From the NCBI GenBank assembly GCA_002418205.1, contig DIDP01000003.1, positions 1 through 34,649 on the forward strand: 34,649 nucleotides of DNA. The letters run 5' to 3'. The stretch comes from Anaerolineales bacterium UBA5797 (lineage in GTDB: Bacteria > Chloroflexota > Anaerolineae > Anaerolineales > Villigracilaceae). This document shows positions 7,560 to 14,452 of the stretch, one piece after another. Both the position numbers and the translations under genes were made by a program. The notes under the pieces were generated by a model. It saw only the letters and a list, made by a program, of their open reading frames with translations, was not told the origin of the DNA and made no database searches. The number at the start of each line of letters is the position of its first letter. The stretch's first letter is position 1.

Positions 7560-8318
7560 ATGACTGCTTATCGTAGAAATTCAGGGATCGGTTTAGCCGC
7601 CTTGTTCCGCGGGAGCGGACGCCGCATGAAACGCGGCGCCGCCTGGGGAGGCATGATCATCATTGCCCTGCTCGCGTTCGAGATCTTCAACTTCAGCACC
7701 ACGCAATTTGCACTGCTCGATGTGCTGGGGAACCTGACCTTTGGCAACATGCGCTGGGCAACCATCCTTGCGGTTGCGTTCTGCGGAATCGACTTTGCCG
7801 GGATCGCCCGCATCTTCACCCCCGAACAGGGGCGCGACGAGCCTGCCGAAGTCTGGTACCTGTTCGGCGCATGGCTGCTGGCTGCCATCATGAACGCCTC
7901 GCTCACGTGGTGGGGTGTCTCGGTGGCGATCGTCAACCACACCAGCGCAAGCGGCAATGCCGTGCTGAGCGCCACCACCATGACAAAGGCTGTGCCGGTC
8001 TTCGTTGCTGCGATGATCCTGCTGATCCGCGTGCTGTTGATCGGGACATTCTCCATCGCCGGTGACCGGCTGTTCACCACCGATGAACGGCGCGCTTACA
8101 ACAACGCTCCCCGCCCGGCACAACGACAGACCTACCGTCCCGTTGCCAGCCAGCCGGTCCTGCGTCCCGCTTCGAGCATCAACCGCCCGGTGGCGCAAAA
8201 CACCTTCCGCCCGACGACACCCAAGGCCACACAACAGACATCCTTCACGCGGCCGGAACCCACCTATCACAACCTTTCATTCGAAGGACAGAACACCGAT
8301 CGCTCCTACGATGCATAA
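7560..8318 (+). CDS. unknown four-TM membrane protein with Pro/Arg/Gln-rich tail
   Basis: I do not recognise this 252-residue protein. It has a short basic N terminus, four hydrophobic segments (about 29-48, 63-85, 98-124 and 143-167), and a low-complexity tail of roughly 80 residues rich in Pro, Arg, Gln and Thr that is probably disordered. Only two acidic patches break the membrane region. A strong ribosome-binding site (AAAGGAGG) and a near-consensus promoter with an SOS-like operator precede it. The next gene, 83 bp on and in the same direction, encodes a membrane-anchored lytic transglycosylase, so the pair may act together at the envelope. Membrane plus transglycosylase pairs occur in conjugation and lysis modules, but no other such gene is nearby. 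Confidence 0.75.
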   Translation: MTAYRRNSGIGLAALFRGSGRRMKRGAAWGGMIIIALLAFEIFNFSTTQFALLDVLGNLTFGNMRWATILAVAFCGIDFAGIARIFTPEQGRDEPAEVWYLFGAWLLAAIMNASLTWWGVSVAIVNHTSASGNAVLSATTMTKAVPVFVAAMILLIRVLLIGTFSIAGDRLFTTDERRAYNNAPRPAQRQTYRPVASQPVLRPASSINRPVAQNTFRPTTPKATQQTSFTRPEPTYHNLSFEGQNTDRSYDA

Positions 8319-8401
8319 AACTTCCCGGGTACAACCCGGCGATCCATAATTCCGAACTCTTTTCGAGCTACGGTACCTGAATCATTTTGAGGAACCCAAC
8401 C

Positions 8402-9127
8402 ATGCCCCGTGCTCGCACTTCCGAACAAGTCCAACGGCAGACAGCCGCACTCCAGCAAGACGGAAGCGGCTGTTTGTCTGTTTATTCCCTGCCGCTCTTC
8501 GCAGTCGCGCTGATCACCTGCCTGCTGACGGCACTCGCATTTTACGCGCCCACGCCAACCTCCGCCTCCCCCATCGAATTCCAGAGCCCAATTCAAAATA
8601 CGACAACGATCATGACGTCCGCATCGACCAGAATCTCGCCCATCTTCACGCGGGAAGTCCAGCACTGGTCGGATGACATCGTCCGTTGGGCGGGCGCCTC
8701 CTCCCTGGACCCGAACCTGGTCGCCGTTGTCATGCAGATCGAATCCTGCGGGGACCCGCGCGCCGTATCCAGTGCCGGCGCGGCGGGACTCTTCCAGGTG
8801 ATGCCGTTCCACTTTCAATCCACCGAGAATCCGTTCAACCCCGAGACGAATGCCTTCCGCGGACTGGACTATCTCGCCCGTTCGCTTGCCAAAGCCAACG
8901 GCAATGTACGCCTGGCGCTGGCGGGATACAACGGAGGCATCGGTGTGATCACGCGCGGCGAGTGGAGTTGGTCCGCGCAGACGCTCAGGTACGTCTACTT
9001 TGGCGCGCCGATCTATGAGGATGCGCGCAATGGACTGGGTTCCAGCCCGACGTTGCAGGAATGGTATCAAAAATATGGAGCGAGCCTGTGCAGGCAGGCG
9101 AGTCAGAGATTGGGCTTGAACCCGTGA
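8402..9127 (+). CDS. membrane-anchored SLT lytic transglycosylase
   Basis: The 241-residue protein has one N-terminal membrane segment (about 30-49), a Ser/Thr-rich linker and a C-terminal SLT domain. The catalytic glutamate is E114 in VVMQIESCGD, followed by the family motifs AAGLFQVMP (127-135) and LALAGYNGG. Such enzymes cut the MurNAc-GlcNAc bond of peptidoglycan, forming anhydro ends, outside the membrane. The ATG at 8402 is preferred over an in-frame TTG at 8387 because GAGG lies nine bases before it. It probably shares the SOS-like promoter with the upstream membrane protein. Possible roles are local wall opening for an envelope machine, or remodelling after damage. Confidence 0.88.
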   Translation: MPRARTSEQVQRQTAALQQDGSGCLSVYSLPLFAVALITCLLTALAFYAPTPTSASPIEFQSPIQNTTTIMTSASTRISPIFTREVQHWSDDIVRWAGASSLDPNLVAVVMQIESCGDPRAVSSAGAAGLFQVMPFHFQSTENPFNPETNAFRGLDYLARSLAKANGNVRLALAGYNGGIGVITRGEWSWSAQTLRYVYFGAPIYEDARNGLGSSPTLQEWYQKYGASLCRQASQRLGLNP

Positions 9128-9137
9128 TGAATTTGGG

Positions 9138-10502
9138 CTAGCTGATCAGCGGCAGCCAGATCGCAAAAGTCGTCCCCTGCCCCTCTTTCGAATCCACTTC
9201 GATCCTCCCGCCATGATGCTCGACGATCCATTGCGTGATCGAAAGCCCCAGACCGAAACCGGTTGCTTTGCCGCGCGTGCGCGATTTCTCGGCGCGATAA
9301 AAACGCTCGAAGATATGCGGCAGATCCTCAGCCGGGATGCCCGGTCCGGTGTCCCGGCAGATGATGCGAGCCTGATCTCCAACCCTGGCAAGGCTCAGGA
9401 AAACATCCCCACCCTGCGGCGTGTATTGGATCGCGTTCGCAACCAGGTTGATCAACACCTGCTTCAACCGGTCGCGGTCGCCGCTCACCCGCATCTGATC
9501 GATCTCGTTGAGATGCACATGGACCTTGCTCCCGGCGATGATGCGCATCTCGGAAAAGACCTCGGTGATGAGCAGGTCCAGTTCCACCGGCTGGAAGTTG
9601 AGAGGCAGTTTCCCGGACTCCGCCTGTGCCAGCAACAGCAGCCCGCCCACCAGTCGCGTGAGGCGCCCCGCCTCCTGATCGATGCTCGAAAGCGACTCAT
9701 CGTCGAACTGTTTCATGCGGCGCATCAGGTCCACATTCCCCTTGATTACCGTGAGCGGCGTGCGCAGTTCGTGGCTGACATCCGCGAGGAAGCGCTGTTG
9801 GGACGTAAATAACACTTCGAGTCGTTCGAGTGTCTGGTTGAACGTCTGCACCAGACTGCCGATTTCGTCCTCTTCCAATCCCTGCAACGGGATGCGGCGT
9901 GAAAGGTCGTCGGCGCGGTTGATGCTTTCCGCGGTCTCCACGATGGATTGCAGTGGCTCAAGGGTCCGCCCGAGCGTGAACCACGAGGCAAACCCGGCCA
10001 GGATCACGCCATACAGCCATGCCACAGCCAGGACGAACAGCAGATACTCCCGCGCCGCATTGACCGTATCGAGCGGGGTCGCCACCTGCATGACGGCGAT
10101 GCGGCTGCCTTCGCGATCGAGAGGCACGCTCACCACGCGCAGAAGCGTGCCCTTGAAATTCACTTCGCGGTATAAAGGCTGGCTCGTGCGTGTGCTCCCC
10201 GCGTCGAACGGTTCGTTGATCAATCCCAGTGAGCCGAAGTGGTCCTGCAATTTATCGTCAAGCCCCCACACCTGCACATGGATGTTCGCGTCCATATCCA
10301 CCGGAAAGGATTCAAACCACACCTTTCCGAGATAATCGACGCGCGCCACCCGGATGAACTCATTGGCGGTGCCCTCCAGCATGTCGTCCACCTGGCTGAG
10401 CAATACATTGCCAACGATCAAATACGCCGTCGCGCCAAAGATCAACAGAATGCCGCCCATCAGCAAGGAATACAGAAGGGTCAGGCGCAGGCGTAACGAC
10501 AT
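9138..10502 (-). CDS. sensor histidine kinase (HAMP-HisKA-HATPase)
   Basis: This 454-residue membrane kinase has a membrane segment at about 9-31, an extracytoplasmic sensor of about 120 residues, a second segment at 153-175, a HAMP domain (about 176-230), the phospho-acceptor H244 in FLADVSHELRTPL, the N box around N356, the D384-TGPGI G1 box and the GFGLGLSI G2 box. It is a complete classical (EnvZ/CpxA-like) sensor. The gene follows its response regulator by 40 bp on the same strand, so the regulator is transcribed first. The signal is unknown, and the sensor region has no recognisable domain. Confidence 0.95.
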   Translation of the reverse strand: MSLRLRLTLLYSLLMGGILLIFGATAYLIVGNVLLSQVDDMLEGTANEFIRVARVDYLGKVWFESFPVDMDANIHVQVWGLDDKLQDHFGSLGLINEPFDAGSTRTSQPLYREVNFKGTLLRVVSVPLDREGSRIAVMQVATPLDTVNAAREYLLFVLAVAWLYGVILAGFASWFTLGRTLEPLQSIVETAESINRADDLSRRIPLQGLEEDEIGSLVQTFNQTLERLEVLFTSQQRFLADVSHELRTPLTVIKGNVDLMRRMKQFDDESLSSIDQEAGRLTRLVGGLLLLAQAESGKLPLNFQPVELDLLITEVFSEMRIIAGSKVHVHLNEIDQMRVSGDRDRLKQVLINLVANAIQYTPQGGDVFLSLARVGDQARIICRDTGPGIPAEDLPHIFERFYRAEKSRTRGKATGFGLGLSITQWIVEHHGGRIEVDSKEGQGTTFAIWLPLIS

Positions 10503-10542
10503 GTCGATCTATGGTTTTCGATTTACAGAAAAAAATTTCAAA

Positions 10543-11220
10543 TCATGGGTTTTCGCGCAGGACGTACCCCACGCCGCGCACAGTATGGATGAGGCGCACC
10601 TCCCCTTCGCCCTCCAGTTTCTGGCGCAGGTAACGGATGTACACCTCGAGCACGTTGCTCTCGCCGCCAAAGTCGTATCCCCATACGCGGTCGAAGATCA
10701 CTTCACGCGTCAACACCTGCTTGGGATGACGCAGGAACAACTCCAACAGTTCGTATTCCTTCGCGGTCAACGAAATCGTGCGGTTGCCGCGCGAAGCCTG
10801 ACGCGAACCGGTATCCAGGGTCAGATCGGCAAATTTCAAAACAGGGATCCGCTCGGGTTGGGTGCGGCGCAGCAGAGCGCGCACGCGTGCCAGCAGTTCA
10901 TCCAGGTTGAACGGCTTGATCATGTAATCGTCGGCGCCCGCATCGAGCCCCTGAATGCGGTCCTGTACCGTATCCTTCGCGGTCAACATCAGGATCGGGA
11001 TCGAGCCGCCAGTGCGCAAACGGTGGCAGACCTCCAGCCCATCCATGCCGGGCAGCATCCAATCCAAAATCACAAGATCGGGCGTATGGTCACGCGCAAG
11101 GATCAAACCCATGCGTCCATCGGTGGCGGTATCCACGGTGTAGCCTTCATAAGCCAGACCGCGCTGTAGCAGTTTAAGAATCTGCTGGTCGTCTTCAATG
11201 ATCAGGATACGCTCATTCAT
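10543..11220 (-). CDS. OmpR/PhoB-family response regulator
   Basis: The 225-residue protein has a receiver domain with acidic residues E9-D10-D11, phosphorylation site D53 (LDWMLPG), T80 and K102 (IKPF), followed by a winged-helix DNA-binding domain ending in LIHTVRGVGYVLRENP. It is the partner of the histidine kinase immediately downstream. AGGAG sits nine bases before the ATG and a TATATT -10 candidate lies further upstream, but no convincing -35 was found. Target genes cannot be read from sequence. Confidence 0.95.
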   Translation of the reverse strand: MNERILIIEDDQQILKLLQRGLAYEGYTVDTATDGRMGLILARDHTPDLVILDWMLPGMDGLEVCHRLRTGGSIPILMLTAKDTVQDRIQGLDAGADDYMIKPFNLDELLARVRALLRRTQPERIPVLKFADLTLDTGSRQASRGNRTISLTAKEYELLELFLRHPKQVLTREVIFDRVWGYDFGGESNVLEVYIRYLRQKLEGEGEVRLIHTVRGVGYVLRENP

Positions 11221-11348
11221 AGTGATTGCTCCTGACCAAAATATACCACAACTTAATCATTCATTAATTGGACAAAACCCGGGTTCAGACCCAGCCGGAA
11301 ACTGGTTCTCCCACCCACGCCTCGCCGCCCCGAATACATATCCGCCAT

Positions 11349-12161
11349 CTATGCCAGCCCCAGCCTTTCCCGCAACCATGCCTTACGATCCTGTGTCGCA
11401 TCTTCGTTCAATCCATGACCCGCCTCATACCACTTCATCTCCTTCGGCTCCCGCGCGGATGCAAAGAACTCCTCCGCGCGTTCCTTCGGCACATGCGGAT
11501 CATCCGTCCCGAATTGGAAGAGGACCGGCGCCGGTGAAAGCTCTGCCACATGGACGATCGGATCGATCCCGGACATTTGACGGACAAACGCCTCACGCGC
11601 CTCCCCCTCCAGTTTCGGCAGATACAGATACCAGTCCGGGAAGTGAGGCGTTGCCGCCATGACGACATACTGCGTTGGGCGCTGATCCAGGCTTCCGGCA
11701 AGGACTCCGTACATCCCGCCGAAGTCGTGACCCACATAGGCGAACCGTCCGGCATCCACATCCGGCTGGGATAAGAGCAGATCCATGGCACGCCGAAGGT
11801 TCACAACCTCCTCGATGGAATTTTCAACGTCGTCTTCCTGCGTCCGCTTGAGGAAGAAATCCAGGTCAGACCACAAGGTTTCGACCAGCAAACAGACCGC
11901 GCCTGCGCGCGCCATTTCCTGTGCCTCTGCCACAAACTGGGAGCGGTTCGAATCGTGCGCCTCCGGCTCATACCAATGGACATACAGGATCGCGGCAAAG
12001 GGACCATTGTCTTCAGGGCGGATCATCTCCGCGACGCGGCGGTAGCCGAACGGGGTCTGCATCACGAACAACTGACTCTCGATGCCATCCGAGGCGCGCC
12101 CGCCAAGGACGCGTAAATCCTTCGATTCGAAACGTTGATAATTGCGCATCTGCGAAAGCAT
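11349..12161 (-). CDS. dienelactone hydrolase-like alpha/beta hydrolase with Asp nucleophile
   Basis: This is a 270-residue soluble alpha/beta hydrolase. The nucleophile elbow is YVGHDFGGMYG, putting Asp146 where dienelactone hydrolases have Cys and esterases have Ser. The likely acid is D220 or D221 (FGTDDPHVP) and the base is H249 (EAGHG). Asp nucleophiles are characteristic of haloalkane dehalogenases and epoxide hydrolases, yet the rest of the sequence (ILYVHW, LLVETLWSD, C-terminal FGTDD/AGH) looks like the dienelactone hydrolase superfamily. The substrate is unknown. GGAGG lies just before the ATG and a TATAAT sequence sits at 12194-12189. The gene is divergent from serS. Confidence 0.75.
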   Translation of the reverse strand: MLSQMRNYQRFESKDLRVLGGRASDGIESQLFVMQTPFGYRRVAEMIRPEDNGPFAAILYVHWYEPEAHDSNRSQFVAEAQEMARAGAVCLLVETLWSDLDFFLKRTQEDDVENSIEEVVNLRRAMDLLLSQPDVDAGRFAYVGHDFGGMYGVLAGSLDQRPTQYVVMAATPHFPDWYLYLPKLEGEAREAFVRQMSGIDPIVHVAELSPAPVLFQFGTDDPHVPKERAEEFFASAREPKEMKWYEAGHGLNEDATQDRKAWLRERLGLA

Positions 12162-12209
12162 GGTTCCTCCGATGATTGGAATATCCCGATTATATGGAAA
12201 ATATATCGC

Positions 12210-12237
12210 TTGACACCCTTCCCCGGGAGTGTATAAT
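12210..12237 (+). promoter_or_regulatory. consensus sigma-70 promoter of serS
   Basis: A perfect TTGACA (12210-12215) and a perfect TATAAT (12232-12237) are separated by 16 bp. Transcription should start near 12244, immediately before the T-box leader. Confidence 0.85.
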
Positions 12238-12421
12238 CACGCCCTATAAGACAGCGTGAAGACAAGTAACTGTCCAACCGTTCAGAAAGTTGCCAGCTGA
12301 TGCGAGGCAACCGGGCAGGCAGTGAAATCCCCTTCACCCATCGCTTCCGCAGGAGCAGGTAACGATCTGCTGTAAGGAAGACGCGAGCGCCCGTTACAGC
12401 GCACTCCGAGGCCCCTCCCGG

Positions 12422-12451
12422 CCTCCCCCATTTTCATGAAAATGGGGGAGG
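12422..12451. repeat. perfect 30-nt palindrome in the T-box stem III position
   Basis: CCTCCCCCATTTTCA is followed directly by its exact reverse complement. Just after it GCTCC-GAA-GGAGC (12453-12465) forms a second small hairpin, then GGTGGGGGC. The block sits between the stem II region and the antiterminator, where T-boxes have a variable stem III. It may simply be stem III, or a REP-like repeat that inserted there. Confidence 0.65.
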
Positions 12452-12496
12452 TGCTCCGAAGGAGCGGTGGGGGCAAAAAGCAGGTGGCACCACGAG

Positions 12497-12543
12497 ACGC
12501 CCCCTCGTCCTGCAAATGGACCGGGGGCGTATTCTATTTCTGC
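12497..12543 (+). terminator. T-box regulated terminator upstream of serS
   Basis: ACGCCCCC (12497-12504) pairs with GGGGGCGT (12523-12530), with an inner GTCC/GGAC extension, followed by the U-rich tail ATTCTATTTCT. Its 5' arm directly follows the conserved T-box sequence with which it would compete, as expected for a transcription attenuator. Confidence 0.8.
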
Positions 12544-12558
12544 ACACGGAGGTGCAAC

Positions 12559-13830
12559 ATGTTGGATCTAAATCTTATTCGTGAAAACCCGGAGGTCGTG
12601 CGCACGTCGCTCAGGAACCGCCAGATGGATGTCTCTCCCGTGGACGATATCCTCCGGCTGGATGAAAAGCGGCGTGCGCTGCTCACCGAAGTGGAAAAGC
12701 TCAAGGCAGAGCGCAATGCCGTCTCGAAGGAGATCGGCAAGATGAAGGATGCTGCCGAGCGCGAAAAGAAGATCGCCGCCATGCGCGAGGTCGGCGACAG
12801 GATCGCGGCGCTCGACAAGGAGGTGGCGGAGGTCGAAGCGGAACTGACCGCATTGACCAGCGCCCTGCCCAACGTCCCGGATGAACGAACGCCGATCGGC
12901 GTATCCGAGGATGAGAACGTTGTGCTGCGGACGGTGGGTCAACTCCCCGAGTTCGATTTTGAACCGAAGGCTCACTGGGATCTGGGTCCCGCGCTGGGTG
13001 TGATCGATTTCGAACGCGGCACAAAGATCACCGGCTCACGCTTTTACGTCTTGAGCGGACCCGGTGCCCGGCTGCAACGCGCCCTGATCGCCTTCATGCT
13101 CGATTTGCACATCCGGCAGGGCTACACCGAAAAGTATCTGCCCTTCATGGTGAAATATGATACGGTCTATGGCGCGGGGCAATTGCCCAAGTTCGCCGAC
13201 AACCTGTACAAAGACCATGAGGAGGAATTGTATTTCGTGCCAACCGCCGAGGTCCCGCTGACCGGTTTGCACATGGACGAGATCCTCGATGAAACGCAAC
13301 TGCCGTTGCTCTATACTGGCTACACGCCATGCTTCCGCCGTGAGAAGATGAGCGCCGGACGCGATGTGCGCGGCATCAAACGCGGACATCAATTCGACAA
13401 GGTCGAGATGTACATGTATGCCAGGCCCGAGGAATCGGATGCCCTGCTCGAGAAGATGCGCGAAGACGCCGAAGCAACCTGCGCCGCATTGGAATTGACC
13501 TATCGGGTGAAGCAACTTTGCACCGCCGATCTGGGTTTTGGCTCAGCCATCACCTACGATATCGAAGTCTGGGCGGCGGGCTGTAACGAGTGGCTGGAGG
13601 TCTCATCGGTCTCGAACGTTCGCGACTTCCAGGCGCGGCGTGCGAATATTAAGTATCGCCCTGCCGACGGCGGCAAGGCGCGTTTCGTCCACACATTGAA
13701 CGGATCGGGTCTCGGACTCCCCCGCACCCTGATCGCGGTCATGGAGAACAACCAGCAGGCTGACGGCTCGATCCGCGTGCCCGAAGTGCTCCGCCCGTGG
13801 ATGGGTGGCGTGGATGTGATCAGACCATAA
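12559..13830 (+). CDS. serS: seryl-tRNA synthetase
   Basis: The 423-residue class II synthetase has the N-terminal antiparallel coiled-coil arm that grips tRNA-Ser (about 25-105) and a full catalytic core. Motif 2 is seen as CFRREKMSAGRDVRG followed by HQFDKVEMY, and motif 3 as GSGLGLPRTLIAVMEN. It charges tRNA-Ser with serine in the cytosol. The frame is open upstream through the T-box terminator, but the ATG at 12559 is preceded by GGAGG six bases before and gives the normal MLDLNLIRENPE start. Expression is governed by the T-box leader. A long hairpin and then a DUF456 gene follow. Confidence 0.97.
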   Translation: MLDLNLIRENPEVVRTSLRNRQMDVSPVDDILRLDEKRRALLTEVEKLKAERNAVSKEIGKMKDAAEREKKIAAMREVGDRIAALDKEVAEVEAELTALTSALPNVPDERTPIGVSEDENVVLRTVGQLPEFDFEPKAHWDLGPALGVIDFERGTKITGSRFYVLSGPGARLQRALIAFMLDLHIRQGYTEKYLPFMVKYDTVYGAGQLPKFADNLYKDHEEELYFVPTAEVPLTGLHMDEILDETQLPLLYTGYTPCFRREKMSAGRDVRGIKRGHQFDKVEMYMYARPEESDALLEKMREDAEATCAALELTYRVKQLCTADLGFGSAITYDIEVWAAGCNEWLEVSSVSNVRDFQARRANIKYRPADGGKARFVHTLNGSGLGLPRTLIAVMENNQQADGSIRVPEVLRPWMGGVDVIRP

Positions 13831-13835
13831 ACACG

Positions 13836-13870
13836 CTGCTCCGGAGGGGGCTAAGCCCTCTCCGGAGCAG
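13836..13870 (+). repeat. 16-bp stem hairpin between serS and the DUF456 gene
   Basis: CTGCTCCGGAG and its complement form a stem of 16 bp (one G-U pair) around a TAA loop. It begins six bases after the serS stop. No U-run follows, so it is not a classic terminator. It could shield the serS mRNA 3' end, tune readthrough into the next gene, or be a REP-like element. The GCTCCG core resembles the small hairpin in the serS leader. Confidence 0.55.
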
Positions 13871-13882
13871 AAAAGGATCAAC

Positions 13883-14401
13883 ATGCCCGAATGGCTCACG
13901 CTCTTCCTGCAAATCGCGCTGGAAACATTTACGCTGTTCGTATTGTTCGTCGGGCTGGCTGGGCTGATCGTCCCGGTCTTCCCCGGGTTGACGATCATGT
14001 GGCTTGCCACACTGGTCTATGCCCTCATCCAGAACTCGTCCGGCAACATGACCGGCTGGGATTGGTTTGCGTTCGGAGTGATCACATTGTTGATGATCGG
14101 CGGCAACATCCTCGATAACATCATCATCGCCGCGAAGATGCGGGAACAGTTCATCCCGTGGAGTTCCATTTTGCTGGCGTTCGCGGCGGGCATCGTCGTC
14201 AGCATTTTCTTCACGCCATTGATCGGTCTGCTTGCCGCGCCCCTCGGTCTCTTCCTGGCGGAATTGCGCAGGCTCAAGGACCGCGACGAAGCCATCCGCT
14301 CTACAAAGACGTACATGATCGGCTGGAGTTGGGCATTCGGTGCCAGATTTCTGATCGGGCTGACAATGATCGGGTCATGGATGCTGTGGGCGTGGATATA
14401 A
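13883..14401 (+). CDS. DUF456 membrane protein
   Basis: This 172-residue, very hydrophobic protein matches the DUF456 pattern: GLAGLIVPVFPGLTIMWLATLVYAL near the N terminus, GNILDN in the middle, and a C-terminal helix after the short basic loop LRRLKDRDEAI. About five membrane segments are visible. The function of DUF456 is unknown. AAGGA lies six bases before the ATG. The gene follows serS and ends in a strong terminator, so it probably shares the serS transcript, perhaps at a lower level because of the intervening hairpin. Confidence 0.85.
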   Translation: MPEWLTLFLQIALETFTLFVLFVGLAGLIVPVFPGLTIMWLATLVYALIQNSSGNMTGWDWFAFGVITLLMIGGNILDNIIIAAKMREQFIPWSSILLAFAAGIVVSIFFTPLIGLLAAPLGLFLAELRRLKDRDEAIRSTKTYMIGWSWAFGARFLIGLTMIGSWMLWAWI

Positions 14402-14422
14402 TTGAAGTCTCCCCCGATACAG

Positions 14423-14452
14423 GCAGTTGGATTCCGCTCCAACTGCTTTTTT
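14423..14452 (+). terminator. rho-independent terminator of the serS/DUF456 transcript
   Basis: GCAGTTGGA (14423-14431) pairs perfectly with TCCAACTGC (14438-14446) around a six-base loop, followed by six T residues. The T-run touches the stop codon of the converging solute-binding lipoprotein gene. Confidence 0.9.

Larger units (their letters stand above)
12244..12543 (+). promoter_or_regulatory. serine T-box riboswitch leader
   Basis: This roughly 300-nt leader has the T-box layout. The Stem I base is GTGAAG (12256-12261) paired with CTTCAC (12332-12337), with the loop-E AGTA at 12265-12268. A distal hairpin GTTGCC/GGCAAC (12289-12294, 12306-12311) encloses AGCTGATGCGA. The probable specifier codon is TCC (Ser) at 12328-12330. 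The T-box sequence GGTGGCACCACG (12483-12494) precedes a terminator. Its bulge reads UGGC, and the final C should pair with discriminator G73 of tRNA-Ser. Uncharged tRNA-Ser is expected to stabilise the antiterminator and raise serS expression. The specifier register is not fully certain: shifted by one base it reads ATC (Ile), but UGGC and the downstream gene argue for Ser. Confidence 0.88.

Noticed and set aside
8306..9070. Minus-strand open frame of about 254 codons opposite the transglycosylase gene
   Set aside because: Antisense to an SLT domain with intact catalytic motifs; Gly/Arg-rich translation typical of a shadow frame.
12436..12558. N-terminal extension of seryl-tRNA synthetase starting at 12436
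   Set aside because: The extension runs through the T-box sequence and terminator and has no place in the family; GGAGG marks the ATG at 12559.
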